This document shows positions 27,278 to 36,162 of a stretch of 64,000 nt of DNA, piece by piece (within the stretch, counting starts at the first letter, position 1; every line of letters starts with the position of its first letter). The stretch lies in the NCBI GenBank assembly GCA_965661345.1, contig CBFIDK010000003.1:1-64000 (forward strand), in the 5' to 3' direction. Origin of the DNA: GCA-2862585 sp965661345. Its GTDB lineage: Bacteria; Bacteroidota; Bacteroidia; Flavobacteriales; UBA7312. The notes below the pieces were generated by a model, which saw nothing but the letters and a program-made list of their open reading frames with translations, was not told where the DNA came from and made no database searches. The position numbers and the translations under genes were made by a program.

Positions 27278-27353
27278 ATACTATTAGATAATTAGTAAAG
27301 TATAATCTTTCTTTTTCGAAAAATTTAATAGAAATTTGTATCAGATAAGCCGT

Positions 27354-30300
27354 ATGAAATTTCTTTTAACCTCTCTCTTAAGTCTATTAACTTTTTATTG
27401 CACAGCGCAGTGTCCAGAGTTCTACGATTTTGAAGGCACTCTGAGCAGTACTCCTAGGTGGATTTCCTGCGATGGAAACGATTTCGTTTTATCTCTGCAA
27501 TCTAACTCTTCCATTGGTAATTATTCAATAGATTGGGGAGATGGCAGTGCTATTACCACAGGAAGTAGTTGGAATGCAAACACACCGATTAACCACAACT
27601 ATCTGTCAACCGTTCAAGATTATACAGTTACTATCGTCCTTAATGATGTGCCTTGTGCAGTTAATGGTACTGTGATAATGGAAGAACCAACAAACGCTTC
27701 TATTCAAATTCCTTTTGGGGGTCTTACTAGCACGTGTGCTCCTGGAAGTTTAGAGTTTATTAACTCCTCAACAGATGTTTCAGAAAACACCACTTTTATT
27801 TGGAGTTTTTTCGATGGGACAAATAATGAAACCTACGATTTTAATAATGTAGACCAGTTAATTACTCACCTTTATGAACCTAATACTGTAAACTGCGCAA
27901 CACAAGTTACATTAACTGCTGAAAACGAATGTAACACCTTGCAAGGTGGACCAAGTTTAGCAACATTTACACCCATTAGAATATGGGATATTGACGAGGC
28001 TTCAATTAATCCGTCATCAAGTTTACTGTGTTATCCTGATACAACTGTCAGTTTTCAAAACACTACAGAACGAAATTGTCTCGCTCAAGGAAATGTTTCT
28101 CAACGCTATGAATATTGGAATTTAGGAGATTATTGGGGATTGGGTTACGACTCAATTATTGACTGGAGACCTTGGCCTCCAGCCATAAGTGTAAATGTTG
28201 GATACCCTGGAATAGGTTCATATGAAGTAATGATGATTGATAGTAGTTTTTGTGGACTAGACTCTGCAACTCAAATAATAAATATCGTAAATCAACCTGT
28301 TGCAGGTCTTTCGGCAAATAAAGACACCATTTGTGTGGGTGAATCTGTGATATTTGAAAACTTAACTACTGGCTTTGCTAGTAGTTTTATTTGGGTATTT
28401 GGAGATGGGAGTTCTTGGACTCAAGTCTGGAATGGAAATGTAACAAGAACATTTAACTCACCTGGATATTTTGAAGTTTTACTTATTCCACAAATTACGA
28501 ATTCATGTAGAGATACTGCTAGTGTATTCATTTACGTTTCCGACACTCCAGAGGCTGACTTCATAGTGGATAATAATAGCGGTTGCGATACTTTAATAGT
28601 AGATATTTCTAATAACTCGTCATTTGATGTTATTGATTGGAATTGGAATTTTGGAAATGGAAATACCTCTACCGCTTCCAACCCAACAACACAACATTAC
28701 TCAGTAGGTACTTACACCATTAATTTGGATGTAGTTAATAGTAGTGGGTGTTCTAATAATTATTCCGAACAAATAAATGTAAACGAATCCCCTCAACCCT
28801 ATTTTGAGCCTACCGAAGTATGTGTTAATGAATGGTCAAATTTTATTGATTTAAGTCAATCTAATGAAGCAATAATAGCATGGGATTGGGATTTTGGAAA
28901 TGGTAATACGAGCAATTTACAAAACCCAATATTTAATTTTGGGACTGCAGGAACTTTTGATGTCATCTTAACTGTCTCAACAGCCAATTGTCAGCGTTCT
29001 GACACATTGGAAGTGCTTGTTGATAGCCTTCCTGAGTCCAATTTTTATGTATCAGACTCTATAGGTTGTTCCCCAATAAATATTTCCTTTAGTAATCAAT
29101 CTTCTTCGAACGTTGTAGGTTTCAATTGGCTATTTGGAGATGGTGATACTTCTAATGTTGAAAACTCTAGCCATGTTTTTGAAAACAGTTGGTCTACAGA
29201 TACTACTTACAACACAAAATTAGTTGTTACCACATTAGCTGGATGTAAGGATACGTCATCCTTTGATATTACTGTTTTGTCAAAACCCATCGCAGCTTTT
29301 GATGATAACGCTGTTCTTGACTGCGCACCATTAGACGTTACTTTTAATAATACATCATTGAATGCCTCAACATATGAATGGAATTTTGGTGATAATTCAA
29401 CTCTAGAAACTTCATTTAATACAAACCATGTTTTTCAGAATACTAATCTAACAATAGAAACATTTGAAGTGTCATTAATAGCAAGCAATCCTAATGGTTG
29501 TGTCGATACTACTTCTAAAACAATATTAGTTTATCCTGAACCGCAATTCAGTTTTTCTACTGTTCCAGCATCAGGCTGCTCCCCTCTTGATGTCAATTTC
29601 CCATCAGTAAATGGTGCTGTAATATACAGTTGGAACTTTGGTGACGGAAGCACTTCAAATTCTTCAAACCCAACACATGTTTACGAAAACCCAAGTTCGA
29701 ATAGCATACAAAATCAAGTCGAGTTAGTAGCTACTTCTCCCTTTGGGTGTACTGACACTACACAGGAAATAATAACAATTTTCCCCCAACCTATTGCTAA
29801 TTTTCAGCTCAGTGATAGTTTATCATGTTCGCCTTTATCTATTCAAATTACGAATAATTCGATTAATGCAACAACATCTGTGTGGGATATGAGTAGCGGA
29901 AGTACGTTTATAAATAATTCCTCTACTTTTAATTACGACTTTACAAATACAGAAAGTTATATTGAGAATTATACCATTAATTTGACCGCATCAAATGCGT
30001 TCAATTGCACAGACAGTTTACTCAAGACCGTAAGTGTTTTCCCAACTATTACTGCCGATTTCACATCGGATACATTAGGCTGTTCTCCATTTGATGTAAA
30101 CTTTATTAATACATCAAAAGGCGCAAATCAATTTGATTGGAATTTTGGTGATGGCACTAATAGCATTTCAACAAATAATGAATCCCACCTTTATGTGAAC
30201 ACAAGCAATGATATTCAGACAAATACGGTGGTATTAAAAGCCACTTCTCCTTTTGGTTGTTTAGACAGTATTCAAAAAGACATTACCGTTTTACCGCTGC

Positions 30301-31850
30301 CGATATCGCAGTTTTCATCTCCAAGCAATGAAGGATGCTCTCCTTTTGAAGTAATTTTTAATAATACCTCACAACAATCACAAGCATTTGAATGGTTGAT
30401 TGAAAATGAAAATCAAACCTTCAACGATACTCATTTGTCATACACATTTGAAAACACGTCAAATCAGACTCAAAATTATACTATTTCGCTCATAGCTATT
30501 CATTCACAGGGATGTACCGATACATCAAGTTTATCGTTGAATGTTTACCCAAATGTAAATGCAAACTATGTCGTTGACACTTCTGGTTGCAGTCCATTAA
30601 CGGTGCAATTCTATAATTTATCAATTGGTGGAAATACATTCTTATGGGATTTTGGAGATGGTACATATACAAATGCATCAACACCCACTGAGAAAATATA
30701 TCTTAATACAGTCAACGGTGAAGAGGTATTTAATACCTCATTAATTGTAACTTCTAACTATAATTGTTCTGATACAGTCAGTCAAAATATTCATGTCTAT
30801 CAATCTCCAATTGTTAATTTTGAGGCTACACCAACTACACAATTTTTACCAAGTTCAACTGTAGAATTTCAAAATAACTCTTCTTTTGGAACGTGGGATT
30901 ACGAATGGGAATTCGGAAATAATTCAAGCTCTACTTTACAAAACCCTCCTCCTCATTTCTATGGAACAAGTGGCGACTTTCTTATAAAATTATTCCTTTC
31001 AAATGCTTACGGTTGTAGCGACTCTGCAGCTCAATGGATTAGTATTTTTCCCTTGTCACCACAAGCAGACTTTAACGGTGAAGGTAAGGGTTGTGCGCCT
31101 CTCACCATTCAATTTGAAAATGAGTCAGTTGAAGCAAGTCAGTACAGCTGGGATTTTGGTGACGGCACCTATTCAGGCATTGAAAATCCCTTAAAAACCT
31201 ATCACAATCACGGCCTTTATTCTGTATCGCTAACAGCATTCAGCCCAGAAGGAAATCATTCTATTACAAAAGAAGAAATAATAGAAGTGTATGAAACGCC
31301 TACTGCTCTATTTTTTGTAACAACTGAATATTTAGATGTTCCTGGAATAATTTTAGAGACAAACAATCAATCTTCATTTGCTACAACTTACCAATGGGAT
31401 TTTGGCGACAGCACTACCACTACAGAACAAAATCCGACTCACAATTACCAAGAAAATGGAAACTATACCATCAGCTTGATTGCGCGTAATGGCATTTGTA
31501 CTGATACAGCTTATAAATCTATTTCAGTAACAAACAAAACATCTGGAAACATAATTATTCCTAATTCATTTACGCCAAATGAAAACAATCCAAATAATGG
31601 AGATTTTCAGCAAAACAATGAAATAAATGATATTTTTTATCCAGTTATTTTAGGAGCAAAAAATTATGAGCTAGATATTTACAATAGATGGGGTGAAAAT
31701 CTTTTTTCAACAAAAGACCAATCCATTGGATGGAACGGCTATTTCAAGAACCAACTCTGTGAAACTGGTGTCTACATTTACAAGATAAAAGTTGTATTTT
31801 TAAATGGCGAAGAACAAAAAATTATAGGTCAAGTTACCTTAGTAAGATAA
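27354..31850 (+). CDS. Giant PKD-repeat surface protein with T9SS type B sorting domain
   Basis: A 1498-residue secreted protein. After signal peptide MKFLLTSLLSLLTFYCTAQ come roughly 14 PKD-type beta-sandwich repeats of about 80-95 residues. These are recognised by the recurring FGDG or FGNG turn (WNFGDGSTS, WDFGDGTYT and others) and by GCSPL-type strand starts. The C-terminal CHU_C domain (about 1405-1498: SFTPNENNP, IYNRWGENLFS, GWNGYFKN) targets it to the type IX system. Such proteins usually act in adhesion or polymer binding; no enzyme domain is visible. I use ATG 27354 rather than a TTG 18 nt upstream. Confidence 0.92.
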   Translation: MKFLLTSLLSLLTFYCTAQCPEFYDFEGTLSSTPRWISCDGNDFVLSLQSNSSIGNYSIDWGDGSAITTGSSWNANTPINHNYLSTVQDYTVTIVLNDVPCAVNGTVIMEEPTNASIQIPFGGLTSTCAPGSLEFINSSTDVSENTTFIWSFFDGTNNETYDFNNVDQLITHLYEPNTVNCATQVTLTAENECNTLQGGPSLATFTPIRIWDIDEASINPSSSLLCYPDTTVSFQNTTERNCLAQGNVSQRYEYWNLGDYWGLGYDSIIDWRPWPPAISVNVGYPGIGSYEVMMIDSSFCGLDSATQIINIVNQPVAGLSANKDTICVGESVIFENLTTGFASSFIWVFGDGSSWTQVWNGNVTRTFNSPGYFEVLLIPQITNSCRDTASVFIYVSDTPEADFIVDNNSGCDTLIVDISNNSSFDVIDWNWNFGNGNTSTASNPTTQHYSVGTYTINLDVVNSSGCSNNYSEQINVNESPQPYFEPTEVCVNEWSNFIDLSQSNEAIIAWDWDFGNGNTSNLQNPIFNFGTAGTFDVILTVSTANCQRSDTLEVLVDSLPESNFYVSDSIGCSPINISFSNQSSSNVVGFNWLFGDGDTSNVENSSHVFENSWSTDTTYNTKLVVTTLAGCKDTSSFDITVLSKPIAAFDDNAVLDCAPLDVTFNNTSLNASTYEWNFGDNSTLETSFNTNHVFQNTNLTIETFEVSLIASNPNGCVDTTSKTILVYPEPQFSFSTVPASGCSPLDVNFPSVNGAVIYSWNFGDGSTSNSSNPTHVYENPSSNSIQNQVELVATSPFGCTDTTQEIITIFPQPIANFQLSDSLSCSPLSIQITNNSINATTSVWDMSSGSTFINNSSTFNYDFTNTESYIENYTINLTASNAFNCTDSLLKTVSVFPTITADFTSDTLGCSPFDVNFINTSKGANQFDWNFGDGTNSISTNNESHLYVNTSNDIQTNTVVLKATSPFGCLDSIQKDITVLPLPISQFSSPSNEGCSPFEVIFNNTSQQSQAFEWLIENENQTFNDTHLSYTFENTSNQTQNYTISLIAIHSQGCTDTSSLSLNVYPNVNANYVVDTSGCSPLTVQFYNLSIGGNTFLWDFGDGTYTNASTPTEKIYLNTVNGEEVFNTSLIVTSNYNCSDTVSQNIHVYQSPIVNFEATPTTQFLPSSTVEFQNNSSFGTWDYEWEFGNNSSSTLQNPPPHFYGTSGDFLIKLFLSNAYGCSDSAAQWISIFPLSPQADFNGEGKGCAPLTIQFENESVEASQYSWDFGDGTYSGIENPLKTYHNHGLYSVSLTAFSPEGNHSITKEEIIEVYETPTALFFVTTEYLDVPGIILETNNQSSFATTYQWDFGDSTTTTEQNPTHNYQENGNYTISLIARNGICTDTAYKSISVTNKTSGNIIIPNSFTPNENNPNNGDFQQNNEINDIFYPVILGAKNYELDIYNRWGENLFSTKDQSIGWNGYFKNQLCETGVYIYKIKVVFLNGEEQKIIGQVTLVR

Positions 31851-31925
31851 GTCTGTTCATTTCTTTGTTCAAAAACAAATTCGAAAATCATTTGAAATTA
31901 GAATCCTAAAAGTTATCTTTATAGT

Positions 31926-33326
31926 ATGTATCAAGATGATTTAACTCCGAAGGAAGAAAATAACAGTAAGCACTTAATTAACCGGTTCAACAAAATGGTG
32001 GAAAACCAACGTTTTGAATACTTTGAATCAGAGGAGATTGAACGCATTATTGACCATTTCTGTGAAAAAGAAGACAAGAAAAAGATCATCAAAGCATTCG
32101 GTCTTTATGAAAAATTATTCCCTTTTTCATTCCAATTAAATCTTAAAAAAGCTCAAGTATTGATTTTCTTTGATCGACCAAACGAGGCTTTAGATAAGCT
32201 AAAAGAAAACTCTAACTCAAAAAATGAAGATTATCTATATACATTATCTGTAGCGCATAGCAAGCTTAAAAACCATACCGAAGCAATTAAAATTCTTGAA
32301 GAATTACTATTAACAAATGAAACTAACGAAGAAGTAATATCTTCTCTAGCAAACGAATATCAAATTATTGGTAATTATTCGTCTGCTAATGATATGATTG
32401 AAAAATTACTTCTGTTAGATTCTGTAAACGAATTTTATTGGTTTACCTATATACTGTCTTCTGAAGTTGAAGAAAATTCAAACAGAGCAATTGAATTTAT
32501 TAAAAAATTCATTAAGATTCATCCGTATAATTTTGAAGCATGGTTTTATCTTGGAGTTGCCTATCAACGCAAAGACGATCATTTAAATGCAATAGAAGCC
32601 TTCGACTACACCATTTATATAAAAGAAGATTTTGAAAAAGCTTATATTAATAAAGCAGACTCACTTTCAGAACTTGGTTATTACCAAAACGCCATCGATA
32701 GTTGCCTAGAAAGTTTAAAATACAAAGAAGCAAACGCAGCTATATATTATGATATTGGCGATTATTATGAGAAGCTAGATAACCTTGAAAAAGCCAAATC
32801 GTATTTTCACAAGTCGATTAAAAAAGACGAAAATTTTGAAGAATCATGGTTTGCACTTGCCCTAATATTAGATTTACAGGGGCAACATTTAGAAGCGTCA
32901 TACCACATCAAAAAAGCAATAGATATTGACCCAACCAATGTTGATTTTCTATTTTCCTACGCTCAAATTCACGAAAAAGTTGGCTTCATTAAAGAAGCAG
33001 AAATAGCTTACAGAAAAGTATTAGAACTCGACGAATTTGATACTGAAACATGGCTAAACTACTCGCATTTACTATCTCAATATGAATCCTATAGCGAAGC
33101 CATCAATCTTCTAAAAAGAGCCATTAAAATAGATCCTAAAAAAGCCGAATTATCCTACCGCATATCAGCCTATCTTTTTAAATCTGGAAATGATGAATTA
33201 GGGCTTCAGTTTTTCAAAGAAGCACTGATAATAAACTATGATAAAAACGAAGAATTTTTTAGTTACATGCCTAGTGTAAAATCAAACATAATTCTATTAA
33301 ATTTGCTGACCAAACACAAAAAATAA
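31926..33326 (+). CDS. TPR-repeat protein
   Basis: A 466-residue all-helical TPR solenoid with at least ten repeats (for example AWFYLGVAYQRKDDHLNAIEA and related units through residue 450). There is no signal peptide or membrane helix, so it is probably a cytoplasmic scaffold. The promoter box TATCTTTA (31914-31921) ends only 4 nt before the ATG, suggesting a leaderless transcript. It is followed after 5 nt by the phosphosulfolactate synthase homologue. Function unknown. Confidence 0.82.
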   Translation: MYQDDLTPKEENNSKHLINRFNKMVENQRFEYFESEEIERIIDHFCEKEDKKKIIKAFGLYEKLFPFSFQLNLKKAQVLIFFDRPNEALDKLKENSNSKNEDYLYTLSVAHSKLKNHTEAIKILEELLLTNETNEEVISSLANEYQIIGNYSSANDMIEKLLLLDSVNEFYWFTYILSSEVEENSNRAIEFIKKFIKIHPYNFEAWFYLGVAYQRKDDHLNAIEAFDYTIYIKEDFEKAYINKADSLSELGYYQNAIDSCLESLKYKEANAAIYYDIGDYYEKLDNLEKAKSYFHKSIKKDENFEESWFALALILDLQGQHLEASYHIKKAIDIDPTNVDFLFSYAQIHEKVGFIKEAEIAYRKVLELDEFDTETWLNYSHLLSQYESYSEAINLLKRAIKIDPKKAELSYRISAYLFKSGNDELGLQFFKEALIINYDKNEEFFSYMPSVKSNIILLNLLTKHKK

Positions 33327-33331
33327 AATTA

Positions 33332-34090
33332 ATGAATTTCAAGATCACAAATCTACCTGACCGTGCATCGAAGCCAAGAAAACATGGTCTTACAATGATG
33401 ATGGATAAAGGACTCAGTGTGAGACAAGTTGAAGACTTTATAGAAACTGCTGGAGAACTTACTGACCTTGTTAAGTTTGGCTTTGGTACATCAATGATTA
33501 GTACTAATCTAGAACAGAAAATTAAACTTTATCAAGAAGCTGATATAAGTGTATACTTTGGTGGTACACTTTTTGAAGCATATATTGCTAGAGATATGTT
33601 CAATGATTATCAAAGAATATTAGAAAAATATAACATTGATACCGTTGAAGTTTCTGACGGTTCTATCGAAATATCTCATGTTGATAAGTGTAATTATATC
33701 AAAACACTGTGTAAGAATTTCAGAGTATTATCTGAAGTTGGCTCAAAAGATGCTAATAAATTAATACCTCCTTACAAGTGGATTGAATTAATGCAAAAAG
33801 AAATTGATGCTGGATCTTGGAAAGTAATTGCTGAAGCCAGAGAAGGTGGTAACGTTGGTATTTACCGAGGTAGTGGTGAAGTAAGATCAGATCTTATAGA
33901 AGAAATTTTAACTAAAATTGATAATGATAAAATCATTTGGGAATCTCCTCAAAAAACACAACAAGTTTGGTTTATCAAGCTTATGGGGTCTAATGTTAAC
34001 CTAGGGAATATTGCTCATAATGAAGTAATCCCTTTAGAATGTCTTAGGCTTGGTCTTCGTGGAGATACCTTTTTTGATAATCTTCCGTAA
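33332..34090 (+). CDS. comA: Phosphosulfolactate synthase homologue (ComA family)
   Basis: A 252-residue TIM-barrel of the ComA family, which adds sulfite to phosphoenolpyruvate to make phosphosulfolactate. In methanogens this begins coenzyme M synthesis; in some bacilli it leads to sulfolactate. Recognisable segments are RASKPRKHGLTMMMDKG, KFGFGTSM, YFGGTLFEAY, EVSDGSIEI and EAREGGNVGIY; length matches the family. No comB or comC phosphatase or dehydrogenase adjoins it. A link with sulfonolipids, which many Bacteroidota make, is speculative. It sits 5 nt after the TPR gene and 14 nt before the rhodanese gene. Confidence 0.9.
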   Translation: MNFKITNLPDRASKPRKHGLTMMMDKGLSVRQVEDFIETAGELTDLVKFGFGTSMISTNLEQKIKLYQEADISVYFGGTLFEAYIARDMFNDYQRILEKYNIDTVEVSDGSIEISHVDKCNYIKTLCKNFRVLSEVGSKDANKLIPPYKWIELMQKEIDAGSWKVIAEAREGGNVGIYRGSGEVRSDLIEEILTKIDNDKIIWESPQKTQQVWFIKLMGSNVNLGNIAHNEVIPLECLRLGLRGDTFFDNLP

Positions 34091-34104
34091 AAATCTCAAA
34101 TCAA

Positions 34105-34401
34105 ATGAATGCCAAAGAACTGAAATTAAAAATTCAGTCTAATGAGCCAATTACTATAATTGACATTAGAGAACCCTACGAATGTGAAAACGGCTTTATT
34201 AGTGAGGTGAATATTCCTCTTAGTCAATTTATGGACCGAATTGATGAAATACCCTCTGACAAAACCGTTTTGATATATTGTAATACCGGTAAAAGAAGTC
34301 GTTCGTTAAAATTTATGGTTGAAAAAATACATTCAATGACCAACATACATCACCTACAAGGCGGTTACAGTGCTTGGGAAGAAGAGGTCTTATCCATTTA
34401 A
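34105..34401 (+). CDS. Single-domain rhodanese
   Basis: A 98-residue rhodanese domain with active-site cysteine C59 in the loop YCNTGKRS, opening IIDIREPYE and closing LQGGYSAWE. It would transfer sulfane sulfur or carry sulfur between enzymes. It lies 14 nt after the sulfite-using ComA homologue, so both may act in sulfur metabolism, but the PopT and aroE genes that follow argue for a mixed operon. Confidence 0.92.
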   Translation: MNAKELKLKIQSNEPITIIDIREPYECENGFISEVNIPLSQFMDRIDEIPSDKTVLIYCNTGKRSRSLKFMVEKIHSMTNIHHLQGGYSAWEEEVLSI

Positions 34402-34402
34402 A

Positions 34403-35383
34403 ATGTTAAAATTCATAATACTTACTCTAAAAGGATTAGCAATGGGTGCAGCAAATGTTGTCCCTGGTGTTTCAGGAGGAACTATTGCACTAATCACTAA
34501 CATTTATGAGGAATTTATCAATTCATTAAAGTCTTTTGACACTGGTGCATTACGTTTATTAACACAAGGAAAATTTAAAGATTTATACATAAAATTAAAT
34601 CTAAAGTTTATTGCTCCAATTCTATTTGGGATGGTCCTGAGTGTTTTGCTTTTAGCGCAATTATTTGACTATTTATTAGTTGAATACCCTTCAGAAACTT
34701 GGGCCTATTTCTTTGGGCTTGTTCTAGCTTCTATTTATCCTATTGGCAAAAAAATAGAAAACTGGAAATGGTCGGTGATTTTAATGTTTATCGTTGGCTT
34801 TGGTATAGCATCTGCATTATCATTTCTTTCACCCTCTCCTACTGAAAACACCTCATATTTTTATATTTTCATTTGTGGTCTTGTTGGAATATGCGGCATG
34901 ATACTTCCAGGATTGTCTGGCTCATATATTTTGATGTTGATGGGAAATTATCACCTGCTTATGGTTAAGTCCATTAATAGCTTAACAGAATTTATTGAAG
35001 CCATAATCTATGGACAAGTGACGAGCTTTATTGAAGGCCCACAATTTGAATACCTGATATATTTCTTGCTGTTTTTGATTGGCTCAATCGTTGGTATTGT
35101 TGTCTTTTCAAATCTTATTTCAATCATATTTAAACGCTATCATGACCTTACTCTTTCTCTTTTAACTGGATTTGTTTTTGGCTCATTAAGTATCATTTGG
35201 CCGTGGAAAAAAGAGTTATTTCATTCTAAAGAGTTGAACCGACACGGTGAACCACTGCTTATTGGCTACGAACGTTTTATTCCAAATAGCTGGACTAAAA
35301 GTGAATTTATTGTTTTAGGAATAATGATTTTGGGCGCACTAACAATTACAGTTGTTGAGTTATTAGCTAAAAAACAAGCATGA
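34403..35383 (+). CDS. popT: DUF368 membrane protein (PopT, undecaprenyl phosphate translocase family)
   Basis: A 326-residue polytopic membrane protein with about eight to ten helices. The N-terminal signature GLAMGAANVVPGVSGGT and the repeat GMILPGLSGS mark DUF368. Members were recently reported to flip undecaprenyl phosphate back across the membrane, recycling the lipid carrier for peptidoglycan and polysaccharides. I choose the ATG at 34403; the longer frame overlaps the rhodanese gene. The stop overlaps the aroE start as ATGA. Confidence 0.88.
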   Translation: MLKFIILTLKGLAMGAANVVPGVSGGTIALITNIYEEFINSLKSFDTGALRLLTQGKFKDLYIKLNLKFIAPILFGMVLSVLLLAQLFDYLLVEYPSETWAYFFGLVLASIYPIGKKIENWKWSVILMFIVGFGIASALSFLSPSPTENTSYFYIFICGLVGICGMILPGLSGSYILMLMGNYHLLMVKSINSLTEFIEAIIYGQVTSFIEGPQFEYLIYFLLFLIGSIVGIVVFSNLISIIFKRYHDLTLSLLTGFVFGSLSIIWPWKKELFHSKELNRHGEPLLIGYERFIPNSWTKSEFIVLGIMILGALTITVVELLAKKQA

Positions 35384-36099
35384 AAACGTTTGGTTTAATT
35401 GGTCATCCCTTGCAACATTCTTTTTCAAAAGATTATTTTGAAAAAAAGTTTATAAACGAAAACATTGAGGATGTTCAATACCTAAATGTAGAATCAGAAA
35501 AGGTAGAAACTTTATTTGAAAACCGTTTACTTTCTGAATTCTCTGGATTTAATGTCACAATACCATTCAAAGAAAGCATCATAGCATTTCTCGATGAAAT
35601 TGACAGTTCAGCACAAGAAATAAATGCTGTCAATTGTGTAAAAAGAGAAAACAATAAACTAATTGGCTACAACACCGACTTTATTGCGTTTAAGGAAACC
35701 CTAATACCTTTTTTAACTAAAAATCATAAAAAGGCGCTAGTACTAGGAAGTGGAGGCGCATCGAAAGCTATTATTTACGCTCTAAAAAAATTAACTATTG
35801 ATTATACAGTAGTTTCTAGAAAATCAGACTTTAATTATCAGTCAATTGATAAAAACACCATTGCTGACCATCAGATAATAATCAACTGCACACCCCTTGG
35901 CACCTATCCTAACAGCAATACCTTCCCTCCTTTACCGTACGAATACCTTACAGAAAACCATTTACTTTATGACCTTGTTTACAACCCAGCAGAAAGTGCA
36001 TTTTTGAAAAAAGGAAAACAATATAATTGTCAAACAAAAAATGGACTCGAAATGCTAAAAATTCAAGCGGAAAAGTCCTATTTAATTTGGTCAAAGTAA
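35380..36099 (+). CDS. aroE: Shikimate dehydrogenase
   Basis: Reduces 3-dehydroshikimate to shikimate with NADPH in aromatic amino acid synthesis. The 239 residues show the substrate motif GHPLQHSFSKDYF, catalytic lysine in VTIPFKES, and the dinucleotide loop LGSGGASKAI. It is shorter than the roughly 270 residues of many AroE proteins, but the motifs are complete and short versions are usual in Bacteroidota. Start overlaps the popT stop as ATGA. Confidence 0.95.
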   Translation: MKTFGLIGHPLQHSFSKDYFEKKFINENIEDVQYLNVESEKVETLFENRLLSEFSGFNVTIPFKESIIAFLDEIDSSAQEINAVNCVKRENNKLIGYNTDFIAFKETLIPFLTKNHKKALVLGSGGASKAIIYALKKLTIDYTVVSRKSDFNYQSIDKNTIADHQIIINCTPLGTYPNSNTFPPLPYEYLTENHLLYDLVYNPAESAFLKKGKQYNCQTKNGLEMLKIQAEKSYLIWSK

Positions 36100-36125
36100 A
36101 TCTAGCATTTAAGGTTATTATGTAC

Positions 36126-36133
36126 TAAATTTG
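36126..36133 (+). promoter_or_regulatory. -7 promoter box of the DUF349-uvrB unit
   Basis: TAAATTTG, matching TAnnTTTG. It predicts transcription from about 36138, which favours the ATG at 36163 over the upstream GTG at 36142 as start of the DUF349 gene. Confidence 0.55.
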
Positions 36134-36162
36134 TGTAATACGTGGCAACTTATATTAGCAAG

